Source: Janthinobacterium aquaticum (GTDB lineage Bacteria > Pseudomonadota > Gammaproteobacteria > Burkholderiales > Burkholderiaceae_D). Taken from it: DNA of 64,000 nucleotides. Where the stretch lies: assembly GCF_009208565.1 (NCBI RefSeq), contig NZ_WFLK01000002.1:434001-498000 (forward strand). The letters are read 5' to 3'. Shown here piece by piece: positions 55,801 to 63,499 of the stretch. The position numbers and the translations under genes are program-made. The notes beneath the pieces were generated by a model. The model was not told the DNA's origin. It worked only from the letters and a program-made list of their open reading frames with translations, and made no database searches. How positions within the stretch are numbered: position 1 is the first letter of the stretch; each line of letters opens with the position of its first letter.

Positions 55801-57963
55801 GGCGTTCTCGTTGCGCTTCAAGAAGCCATGGCGCTCCAGCCATGACAGCGCGGTGGTGACTTTGGTGGATGCATCGGGGGCATCGATCTCGATGCCTGTT
55901 CCAATGCTTTGAGCGAGCAGCTCTTTTGCCGAGATGACGATCTCATCTTTGTTCAGCTTCCTGGCCTGGAAGCGCAGGGCACGCAGCAGCCCGACGAAAT
56001 CTCGCTGCGACAGTTGTGAAGTGGACGACAGGCGGAACTGGGTCTCCACGTCTTTCGGGTCGAACAGCAGGACACATTTGGCTTCGCTTCCATCACGCCC
56101 CGCTCTTCCTGCTTCCTGGAGATAGTTCTCCAGCGAGCCAGGAATTTCGGCATGGATCACCAGCCGGACGTTGGGTTTGTCCACGCCCATGCCAAAGGCA
56201 TTGGTGGCGGCGATCACCTGCAGTTCGCCGTCGAGGAAACGACGCTGGGTTTCCTTGCGTACATCGGCGGACAGGCCGCCGTGGTAGCAGCCGCATGCAA
56301 CGCCTTGTTGCGCCACGATCTGCGCGATGGTCTCAGCGCTTTTGCGTGTAGCGCAGAAGACCACAGCTGCATCTTCTTGCCGCAGGCCATCGCGCAGTAG
56401 TTCCACGATACGCTGTGGTTTTTCGCCACCCGTAGTGGGTACGACGGCATAGGAAAGGTTGGAGCGCTCATGACCGCCGAGGAAGGTCTTCAGCTTGACC
56501 TGCAGACCTTCCTGGAAGTGCTCACACAAATCCTCAATGACATCCGGTTTGGCTGTGGCCGTGAAGCAGGCGATCGGAGCCTGACCGGGAAACTGTTCCC
56601 GGATGAAGCGCGAGACGTACAGGTAGTCGGTGCGGAAGTCATGGCCCCATTTGGAAAGACAGTGGGCCTCGTCGAAGACCCAGGCCGCGATCTCCCGCAG
56701 GCGGATTGCCTCGACGAAAGTCTTGCTTCGGAACTGCTCGGGTGAGACCAGCACGATGCCGATGTCGCCCAGGCGTATGCGCTCCAGAACATCGCGGCGT
56801 TCCAGCGGGGTGAGCATGCCGTTGACGGTTGCCGCGCACTGGATGTCGGCTTTCATCAGATTGTCCACCTGGTCGCGCATCAGCGATTGCAGTGGCGAGA
56901 TGACGACGGTCAGCCGTCCTGAGCGGCGATAGTGGACAAGAGCCGGGAGTTGGTAGCAAATGGATTTGCCGCCACCTGTGGGGAGCACGGCCAACAGACT
57001 CTCGCGTGCCAGCCCGGCACTGACGATCGCACGTTGAAGCGATGAACCATCGGCAGCTGCCGGGTGCGGCCGGAAGCTTGGTTTGCCGAAAAAGGAGGAC
57101 AGCAGCGCTTCAGGATTGTGGTTTTGGCGGCAATAGCGGCAGGTGCTCTGAGCGCAGTCGATCTCTCGTAGCTCTGCAATCAATTGCCTCACAGCGGGCA
57201 GCTCGTGGAAGACCCAGTGGGGTAGAACCGAGTTTCCTCCCGCGACGCGGATCCAGCCCAAGGCAAACGCAACCGACCAGGCGTCATGCCCATTGGAGGA
57301 CGTCACGATGTCGGCAACCAGCGCTTGCAGACGGGTGGCGCAGCAGCGACTTGCAAAACGGTTGGCAACAATCGGTCCCACCAACTCGCCAGCGGGCACA
57401 GTTTCCTCGCGCACCTTGGCCAACAGTCTCTTCATGCTTTCGTCTCTGCGCAGCAGGAAGTGCAGCAGAGCAAGCCACCAAGGCTCCTGTGCGTTCGTCT
57501 CCAGCAGAGCTTCTACCGCCTCCTCAAATACGTTGAGCGCGACCTGGGCGTCTTTGGTCGGGTTGTTGCGCTCGTCGGAGAGCAGTTTGTAGCCCTTCAC
57601 CAGTCGGTGGTAGGGATTGCTGGGGAAGGCCAGGGAGGACAATTCCAGCGTATCCAGCACCGGCCAATTCAGGCACTTCAGTTGGGGCAACTGTTGGCGC
57701 ATCAGCGGTATATCGTGGCGCTTGATGTTGTGGCCCAGCAGAACCTGGCCATCCTGGGTAAAACCATTAAGCGAGATCGCTACCGATACTGCTTTGGCAG
57801 GTGAACAGGTGCTGCCATAAGTGTTCGTACCGTCTGATCGGACGGCGCCTACGGCAAAGATCTGATTGCCTTTTTCAGGATGGGCTTCGACGTCGACGGA
57901 AACAATTCGACCCTCGGCGGCGATGCGCCGAGCACGTGCGTGCAAGGAGTCGAGGGTGGGCAT
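52801..57963 (-). CDS. giant exonuclease-RecQ-UvrD/Rep helicase fusion
   Basis: Protein of 1720 residues, numbered from ATG 57963 (a TTG two codons upstream is also in frame). Residues 18-150 form a DEDD exonuclease fold: SVDVEAH (Asp24, Glu26), LLGHNIKRHD (His78, Asp84) and NPTKDA (Asp138). A possible zinc finger CX4CX2CX3H lies at 270-282. Residues 300-640 are a RecQ helicase: LPTGGGKS (Lys333), DEAH 431-434 (VFDEAHCLSKWGHDFR), FTATA and QEAGRAGRDG. About 640-1100 is a helical linker. From about 1105 a UvrD/Rep helicase follows: AGPGSGKT (Lys1124), FVDEYQD (Asp1241), GDDDQNIYSFKGA and FYVAMTRARLSLTLMRAE. Likely acts in DNA repair, recombination or defence; the role is inferred. Confidence 0.92.
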   Translation of the reverse strand: MPTLDSLHARARRIAAEGRIVSVDVEAHPEKGNQIFAVGAVRSDGTNTYGSTCSPAKAVSVAISLNGFTQDGQVLLGHNIKRHDIPLMRQQLPQLKCLNWPVLDTLELSSLAFPSNPYHRLVKGYKLLSDERNNPTKDAQVALNVFEEAVEALLETNAQEPWWLALLHFLLRRDESMKRLLAKVREETVPAGELVGPIVANRFASRCCATRLQALVADIVTSSNGHDAWSVAFALGWIRVAGGNSVLPHWVFHELPAVRQLIAELREIDCAQSTCRYCRQNHNPEALLSSFFGKPSFRPHPAAADGSSLQRAIVSAGLARESLLAVLPTGGGKSICYQLPALVHYRRSGRLTVVISPLQSLMRDQVDNLMKADIQCAATVNGMLTPLERRDVLERIRLGDIGIVLVSPEQFRSKTFVEAIRLREIAAWVFDEAHCLSKWGHDFRTDYLYVSRFIREQFPGQAPIACFTATAKPDVIEDLCEHFQEGLQVKLKTFLGGHERSNLSYAVVPTTGGEKPQRIVELLRDGLRQEDAAVVFCATRKSAETIAQIVAQQGVACGCYHGGLSADVRKETQRRFLDGELQVIAATNAFGMGVDKPNVRLVIHAEIPGSLENYLQEAGRAGRDGSEAKCVLLFDPKDVETQFRLSSTSQLSQRDFVGLLRALRFQARKLNKDEIVISAKELLAQSIGTGIEIDAPDASTKVTTALSWLERHGFLKRNENATKVFAASLRVASLQEAKERIDKANFTASVQQKFLAVATALFRSDTPEGLSTDELMLDAGIRPEECFRIVHQLTKLGILVNDLGLTVRLMRGVRGASISRLEYLSAMEKELVEFMAENAPDADQSDAQQHLNLRAVCTELRNRLHLNDEKGQLDPTQVRACLRSMADGFGSGNDKRSMIELQSLGDDTLRVTLRRPWSQIRRICELRRQVAQVTLTRLLAEVPDGVKGACMVECKAQALIDALDDDLFLKTQLREPDVALENALLYLHQTRVLELDKGRSVFRSAMTIQMEEDTSRRFNQASFAPLEEFYKERTLQTHVMHEYAKLGMEDLGKASVLVKAYFTLPHKQFIKEFFRGRTDLLERKTTDESYQRIVDDLQHPVQQALVTQPRTGNHLVLAGPGSGKTRVIVHRIAYLLRVQRVSPGRIIALAYNRGAAIELRRRLLTLAGDDARGVLVMTYHAMALRLTGTSLAGADRTSSKVDFKQMLQDAVDLLEGKSSALIDADEVRDRLLQGYEYIFVDEYQDIDEQQYALVSALAGRRRSESDTKLSIMAVGDDDQNIYSFKGANIEFIRRFQADYEGELTYLVENFRSTQNIISAANHVIQRGVERMKVDHPIRINAQRKDAPRGGHWAALDKESRGAVRLITCPPGANLQVQLVYAEIERIRRIDPTVRLSEIAVLCRTHAPLEKMRAICDIEGLPCEITGPEAAKGQIALMSTREGWALSNALRRRQLRMVRLGALRRSLAYLQRAQPRNTALHDLMDIVDEVASMLQADIVPAAEALELFYEAASEMRRNGRNSAIKLMTAHAAKGLEFDHIIVMDCADWRWDEEDEQRLFYVAMTRARLSLTLMRAEGGRNPYLVDLGTVDGVLDQLPDVRPQYRPDLERRYIMLGPSNMDIGFAGRKARSQPIHNAIAALSTGDAIEIRGRFFHSDSGEIVAKLATKMEESHLQQGTASVVAIMVRTRSQTSSEYLTSLQVDHWEAPLIEVVAEVNKKPST

Positions 57964-58240
57964 TTCCAATGAAGACCAGGCGAACCACAGAAAAAGTAAT
58001 ATTGCTTTATTGTAACATGAGTGTGGTTTTGCCCGCAGTATATGTGCCTGATAACCGATCCAGCTTTGGCGATCTTCTCACGCAGCTTGTATTGCCTCCT
58101 GCCGCGCCCCCTTAAATATCTGATAAGTGATTTAGTGTGACTATTGACTCTTTGTCATTGTGGATAATAGCAATGTTGATAATTAAAAAAATGCATGGCC
58201 CAGCCATGCTTCCATTGCCGAGTCCAATCGAGGAGTTGTC
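57964..58240. other. intergenic region between divergent helicase fusion and multicopper oxidase
   Basis: About 280 bases, AT-rich from about 58100. It must carry both divergent promoters. AGGAG precedes the oxidase ATG. I saw no clear metal-regulator operator or terminator. Confidence 0.4.
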
Positions 58241-60286
58241 ATGTCTTATCGCCTTTCCTGCGGCTATGTGTCGCTGTGCCTGGCCACCATGCCGTTCGCC
58301 TGCGCGGCCGCCTTTGCTGCGGAAGATGCAGTCAATCTGAATCTTGACCTGAGTCTGAAAGCCGTCCCCAACGTCGAGCTGCGGCTGTTGCAGGAGCCGC
58401 CGAAACTGAAGGCGCGCAGCAGGCCCGCCACGCGCGCGGCCAGCAAGCGCGATGAGTACGAGAAGTCGTACGATTTATATATCCGCTACGCCAACGGCAC
58501 CATCTATAACCCGACCACGGCCAAATACGACAAGGTGCGCCTGCGCTCGTACCAGCAGACGAGTGGCCTGGCGCTCGATGGCCGTGATGAAAACGCGGCC
58601 ACCTTCATGGCGCCCACCGTGGTGATGGCGCCGGGGCAGACCGTGCGCTTCAAGTTGCATAACCAGTTGCCGCAGTTGTCGGCCGAAGAGTGCGCAACGA
58701 CCGATATCAACGCGGCGCGTCCGCGCGGCTGCTTCAATGACACCAATCTGCATTCGCATGGGCTGTGGGTTTCGCCCTCGGGCAATAGCGACAACGTGCT
58801 CATTTCGATCAAGCCGGGCGTCGATTTCGAGTATGAATACAATATTCCCATCGACCATCCGGCTGGCACGTTCTGGTATCACCCGCACCAGCATGGCGCA
58901 ACGGCCATGCAGGTCGCCAGCGGCATGGCCGGTGCACTGGTGGTCGAAGGGGAGCGCTACCCGACCGATACGGCAAATGGCGACCTCGACGTCGTGCTCA
59001 AGCAGTTCCAGCCGAGCGATGGCAGCGCCGGCGAGGTGATGTTGCTGCAGCAGATACCGTATGACTGCCCCAGCAACAATCTGGTATCGGCCAAGCATTG
59101 CGAAAAAGATGCGGTGGGCGTGCTCGAGGATTTCGATCAGGTCGAGGACCCGAACGCCTGGCTGATGTCGGGCCGGTATACCTCTGTCAACGGCAAGGTG
59201 CAGCCGGTGCTGAACATGGCCACGCAGCGCCTGTACCGCTGGCGCCTGATCGATACGGGCTTCCAGGCCTCCGTGGTAATGCGTATCCGGCGCGCCAACG
59301 ATCCGCAAAAGCTGTTCAAGGCGCTCAGCGTGGCGAACCAGGATACCGACGTGATGGACATGTGCAATGGCGAGGATGTCACGCAATTCGAAGTGGCTGC
59401 CGACGGCTTGACGCACGACCGTATCATTCCCAAGACATTGAACTATCTGCAGCCGGGCTACCGCAGCGATATTCTGTTTTCGCTGCCGAAGGCCGGCGCG
59501 TACTGCGTGTATGCCGAAACCAATGTCAATAACCTGACGACGATGCATGACATCAACAACACGCGCCTGATCGGTGTGATCGCCGCCAAGAGCAACGCCA
59601 GGGCGGCTGTGCGCGCCAGGGTGGGCGAGTCGCCGCGCGAGTTCCTGCTGGCCGAACTGCGCAGTGCCGTCAAGCGCCTGCCCGGCACGCAGTTGTCCAA
59701 TAGTGTCAGGGCTACCATCCTGAACGATCTGGACAACGGCCTCAAGCTCAGCAAGTTTGTGCCGCACAAGGCATTTACCGTGACGGAGCAGGAAGTTCTA
59801 CGCAACAAGACGAAGGAATATGCCACCTTCAATATCGGCAAAATCGATGGCAAGTTCAAATTCATGGTGGAAAGCAAGCCGCTGGACAACGCAGCGCCGC
59901 AGGAAAAATATCTCTATGATCCGCACCGTATCGACCGCACGCTGGTGCTGGGCACCGAGCAGATGTGGGAACTGGCGTCAAAGTTGGGCAGCCATCCCTT
60001 CCATATCCACGTCAATCCGTTTCAGGTCATCAGCGTTGTGCGAACCGACGGCGGCAAGGTCGATCAGCAATACCAGGACCTGATCGGCGCCTGGAAGGAC
60101 ACCTTGCTGGTGATGCCGAACCACAAGATCGAGATTGCTACGCGTTATCAGCGCTATATCGGCGAATACGTGCTGCATTGCCATATTCTCGAGCATGAAG
60201 ACCAGGGCATGATGCAAAACGTCAAGGTTGTACTCCCGGACGGCAAGGGCGGCGGCGACGCCGGCGGACACGGCCACGGCCACTGA
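58241..60286 (+). CDS. periplasmic multicopper oxidase
   Basis: Protein of 681 residues with a signal peptide (cleavage near AFA, about residue 26) and cupredoxin domains. All four copper-binding motifs are present: LHSHG (His171), WYHPHQHG (His214 region), HPFHIH (His585 region) and HCHILEHEDQGMM (His646, Cys647, His648, His652, Met657), so type 1, 2 and 3 sites look complete. The C-terminus is a Gly/His tail (GGHGHGH) that may bind metal. Length and the long insert between motifs are larger than in CueO or CopA. It probably oxidises Cu(I) or another metal or phenolic substrate; context with a CzcCBA-type pump suggests metal detoxification. Confidence 0.9.
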   Translation: MSYRLSCGYVSLCLATMPFACAAAFAAEDAVNLNLDLSLKAVPNVELRLLQEPPKLKARSRPATRAASKRDEYEKSYDLYIRYANGTIYNPTTAKYDKVRLRSYQQTSGLALDGRDENAATFMAPTVVMAPGQTVRFKLHNQLPQLSAEECATTDINAARPRGCFNDTNLHSHGLWVSPSGNSDNVLISIKPGVDFEYEYNIPIDHPAGTFWYHPHQHGATAMQVASGMAGALVVEGERYPTDTANGDLDVVLKQFQPSDGSAGEVMLLQQIPYDCPSNNLVSAKHCEKDAVGVLEDFDQVEDPNAWLMSGRYTSVNGKVQPVLNMATQRLYRWRLIDTGFQASVVMRIRRANDPQKLFKALSVANQDTDVMDMCNGEDVTQFEVAADGLTHDRIIPKTLNYLQPGYRSDILFSLPKAGAYCVYAETNVNNLTTMHDINNTRLIGVIAAKSNARAAVRARVGESPREFLLAELRSAVKRLPGTQLSNSVRATILNDLDNGLKLSKFVPHKAFTVTEQEVLRNKTKEYATFNIGKIDGKFKFMVESKPLDNAAPQEKYLYDPHRIDRTLVLGTEQMWELASKLGSHPFHIHVNPFQVISVVRTDGGKVDQQYQDLIGAWKDTLLVMPNHKIEIATRYQRYIGEYVLHCHILEHEDQGMMQNVKVVLPDGKGGGDAGGHGHGH

Positions 60287-60462
60287 TCGTTTTGGCGCAA
60301 GCGCGCTGGCCGCGCCTGCGCCTTTCCCAACCTGTCGCTGGAGCAGCCGATGTTACCCATGTTAAGCACGTTATTACGCCGATGCCAGGTAACGATCTGT
60401 TGACTCTTTCGCCATGTTTTATCGGTATTGCCTCACCAGGGCAGCGTGCTATACTCGCCGCC

Positions 60463-60822
60463 ATGGCCCGCCGCACACTTATTATGCTCATTACCTTACT
60501 CGCGCTGCAGTTCAGCTGGAGCGCGGTGTCAGCCTATTGCATGCATGAGACCGGTATCGCAGCGCAGCACTTTGGCCATCATGCCGACAGCGATGCTGCA
60601 AACAATATTACTGCGGCTTCCGATGACAAGCCCGCAGATGCCAAAAAGACGACCGCACACGCGCATTGCTGGTCTTGCGCACATGGCGCCCTGTCGGTCA
60701 ACAGCCTCGATGGCATGCCTCATCCGCAAGTAGCCGAAGTAGCGCCTGTTTCCACCGAAGTCTATCTCTCCTCATCCTACAGCGCTCCGCCCGAGCGCCC
60801 TCAGTGGATCGCCGCCGCTTGA
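60463..60822 (+). CDS. CzcI-like small periplasmic protein
   Basis: Protein of 119 residues from ATG 60463: a signal peptide (MARRTLIMLITLLALQFSW, cleavage near VSA), then a His-rich stretch with YCMHETGIAAQHFGHHAD and HAHCWSCAHG. The start is chosen because the signal peptide begins here; the frame is open 57 codons further up without similarity. In Cupriavidus the czc locus begins with czcI, a putative regulator of cation efflux with the same features. Here it also precedes czcCBA genes, which supports the call. Precise function is not established. Confidence 0.75.
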   Translation: MARRTLIMLITLLALQFSWSAVSAYCMHETGIAAQHFGHHADSDAANNITAASDDKPADAKKTTAHAHCWSCAHGALSVNSLDGMPHPQVAEVAPVSTEVYLSSSYSAPPERPQWIAAA

Positions 60823-60931
60823 CGCCGGCGGTTGTGTCCATTTTCCTGATTGTGAGTAGCTGACGCCTGAAGACAGGCGATGGCTGCTGCAGGCCGCCGG
60901 ATTTCTTCGTTTTCAATTTTCGGAGTGATCC

Positions 60932-62250
60932 ATGCAGTCCAGACTTTTAGTCATGGGGGCGGCTGTCTTGTTGACGCAGCTGGCCCCTCTCACTGCCGTG
61001 CAAACGGGCAGCAAGCGCCATCGTTTGCCCTGGCAGCGCCACCGCCGGCAGTTCAGGCGAGCGGCGCCGTTCTTACGCTGGAGCAGGCCATCTCGATGGC
61101 CATGTCCGCTAATCCCGCATTGCGTTCGGTCACACTCTCCCTGGCGATCAGCGATGGCGCCCGCCTGCAGGCGGGCTTGCGGCCCAATCCTGAACTGTCG
61201 CTGCTGCGCGAGGGCATGTCGTCGAACAGTGGCCGTACCGACACTTACCAACTGAGCCAGGCGCTCGAACTGGGCGGCAAGCGCGGCGCGCGCATCCGGC
61301 TGGCAGAGCAGGATCGTGCCCTGGCGCTCGGTGATGTTCATGTCGCCAGGGCGGACCTGCGCGCATCGGTGACGGCGGCCTACCTGGCCGCGCTGACGGC
61401 CCAGGAGCACGCCGCCCTCGCCAGGCAATCGCTGGAGCTGTCCGCCAGGGCGAGCAATGCTGCCGGGCGCCGTGTGGCAGCCGGCAAGATTTCGCCGCTG
61501 GAGCAAACCCGCTCCAGGGTCGCCGAGGCGGGCGCGCGACTCGAGCTGTCGCAGGCTGTGGCCGATGCTGCCCTGGCCAGGCGTCGCCTGGCCGCATGTT
61601 GGGGCAGCACCGAGCCGTTACAACGTGAGCTCATCACGCCGGATCTCGATCTGGCCGCCATTCCTGCGTTGTCGCAACTGCAGGCGCGTCTCGAGGCCTC
61701 GCCGCAGATGGCCAGGGCGCGCCGGCAGATCGCGCGCCAGCAGGCGCAAGTGGAGCTGGCCAAAGCGGAGCGAATGCCCGACCTGACGCTCAGCCTGGGG
61801 CAAAAGAAGGATCGCGTGAGCGACGTGACACAAACCGTGGTGGGGCTCTCCATGCCGCTACCGCTGTTCAATCGCAACCAGGGCGAGGTGCTGACGGCGC
61901 TACGCAGCGTTGACAAGGCAAAAAGCGATGCCGAAGTGGCTTTCCTGCGCGAGAGTGACGCACTGGCCGACGCGCATCAGCGCGCCTCGCTTGCACAGGA
62001 GCAGATGGACAGCATGCGCCAGGACATCCTGCCAGCTGCGCAAAGCGCGTTTGACGCTGCCGTAACCGGTTTTGAACTGGGCAGGTTCGGCTTTATCGAC
62101 GTGCTCGATGCGCAGCGCACGCTGTTTCAGAGCCGCGCCCAGTACCTTGGCGCCCTGGCTGCCCGCTATCGCGCGCTGGCCGATCTGCAGCGCTACCTTG
62201 CACCAGATGATACCGCCGGCAACTTGCCCACTGACAGGAATGAACAATGA
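60932..62250 (+). pseudogene. czcC: CzcC-like outer-membrane efflux protein with apparent frameshift
   Basis: TolC-family outer-membrane channel of a metal efflux RND pump. ATG 60932 has a good ribosome-binding site (CGGAGTG) and encodes a signal peptide (MQSRLLVMGAAVLLTQLAP). About 75-90 bases in, the mature protein continues in a different frame: QQAPSFALAAPPPAVQASG, LTLEQAISMAMSANPALRS, then two OEP repeats (YQLSQALELGGKRGARI and VVGLSMPLPLFNRNQGE) to TGA 62248-62250. A one-base loss near 61000-61015 explains this. The mature frame is also open upstream to ATG 60880, which would give a 456-residue protein without a signal peptide. Either the gene is broken or the read has an error. The stop overlaps czcB (ATGA). 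Confidence 0.8.
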
Positions 62251-63485
62251 ATTTCAATATCGATAAAAAATCGCGCAACGCCACATGGCTGATTATTTTG
62301 ATCGGCGCACTGCTGGCCGCGGTCATCGTGGTCTGGAAAAAAGACAGCGGTGCTCCCGCCAATGTGCCCTCCCCGCACGCCGAAGAAAGCGGTAAAGAAG
62401 GCGGGCATGCTGAGGAGAAGGGCGCCAAGGCAGAGGACCATGTCGACCAGGACGGCGTGATCGGCCTGAGTGCGCAGCAGATGCAGAGCGCCGGCATCAG
62501 CGTGGCAAAAGCCGCCCCGGCCAGCATGGGCAACGTGGTGCAACTGCCGGGCGAAGTACGCTTCAACGAAGACTTGACCGCACATATCGTGCCCCGCACG
62601 CCCGGCGTGGCCGATTCGGTCTCGGCCGACCTGGGCCAGGCAGTCAGGAAAGGCCAGGTACTGGCTGTCATTTCCAGCCCGGTGCTGGCCGACCTGCGCA
62701 GCGCCTCGCTCGCTGCGCAGAAGCGGCTGGCACTGGCGCAAGTGACCTTCCAGCGCGAGAAGAAATTGTGGGAAGACAAAATCTCGGCCGAGCAGGATTA
62801 TCTGCAGGCGCAGATCGCCTTGCGTGAGGCCGAAATCGCCGCCCAGAGTGCGAAATCGAAATTGTCTGCGCTCGGCGCGGCCGACGTCGGCGCCGATGGT
62901 GCGCTGAGCCGGTATGTCCTGCGTGCGCCGTTTAACGGCGTGATCGTGGAAAAGCATATCGCGCTGGGCGAAGCGGTCAAGGAGGATGCCAACGTCTTCC
63001 TGCTGTCGGACCTGTCGAGCGTCTGGGTCGAGATCGTGGTCACGCCCAGGGATCTGGAAAAGGTGCGGGTGGGCGAAACCGTCCGGATTACCTCGGCCGC
63101 CAACGACACCACTGCCACGGGCAAGGTCAGCTATGTGGGCAATCTGTTAGGCGAGCAGACCCGCACCGCCAAGGCGCGTGTGGCGATCGCCAACCCGAAT
63201 CTGGCATGGCGTCCGGGCCTGTTCGTCAATGCCGCTGTGCTGCGCGGCGAGCGGCAGGTGCCGGTCGCCGTGGCGGCCGACGCCGTGCAGACCATCGATG
63301 GCAAATCGGTAGTGTTTATTCAGGTGGACAAGGGCTTCAAGGCACAGCCGGTCAAGACCGGAGACAGCGACGGCAAGCTCGTTGAGATTGTCGAAGGCCT
63401 GGCGGCCGGCGCGCCATACGCTGCTGCCGGCAGCTATGTGCTCAAAGCCGAGCAGGGCAAGGGCAGCGCCAGCCATGAGCACTGA
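62247..63485 (+). CDS. czcB: CzcB-like RND efflux periplasmic adaptor
   Basis: Membrane-fusion protein of 412 residues. It has an N-terminal membrane anchor (about 12-31), a His/Glu-rich stretch (SPHAEESGKEGGHAEEKG, and later DHVDQDG) typical of heavy-metal adaptors, a lipoyl half (PRTPGVADSVSADLGQAVRKGQVLAVI), a helical hairpin, the second lipoyl half (YVLRAPFNGVIVEKHIALGEAV) and beta-barrel domains. It links the inner-membrane CzcA pump to the outer-membrane channel. It overlaps czcC by four bases and czcA follows after 14 bases. Confidence 0.94.
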   Translation: MNFNIDKKSRNATWLIILIGALLAAVIVVWKKDSGAPANVPSPHAEESGKEGGHAEEKGAKAEDHVDQDGVIGLSAQQMQSAGISVAKAAPASMGNVVQLPGEVRFNEDLTAHIVPRTPGVADSVSADLGQAVRKGQVLAVISSPVLADLRSASLAAQKRLALAQVTFQREKKLWEDKISAEQDYLQAQIALREAEIAAQSAKSKLSALGAADVGADGALSRYVLRAPFNGVIVEKHIALGEAVKEDANVFLLSDLSSVWVEIVVTPRDLEKVRVGETVRITSAANDTTATGKVSYVGNLLGEQTRTAKARVAIANPNLAWRPGLFVNAAVLRGERQVPVAVAADAVQTIDGKSVVFIQVDKGFKAQPVKTGDSDGKLVEIVEGLAAGAPYAAAGSYVLKAEQGKGSASHEH

Positions 63486-63499
63486 CCAGGGAGCAAGAC

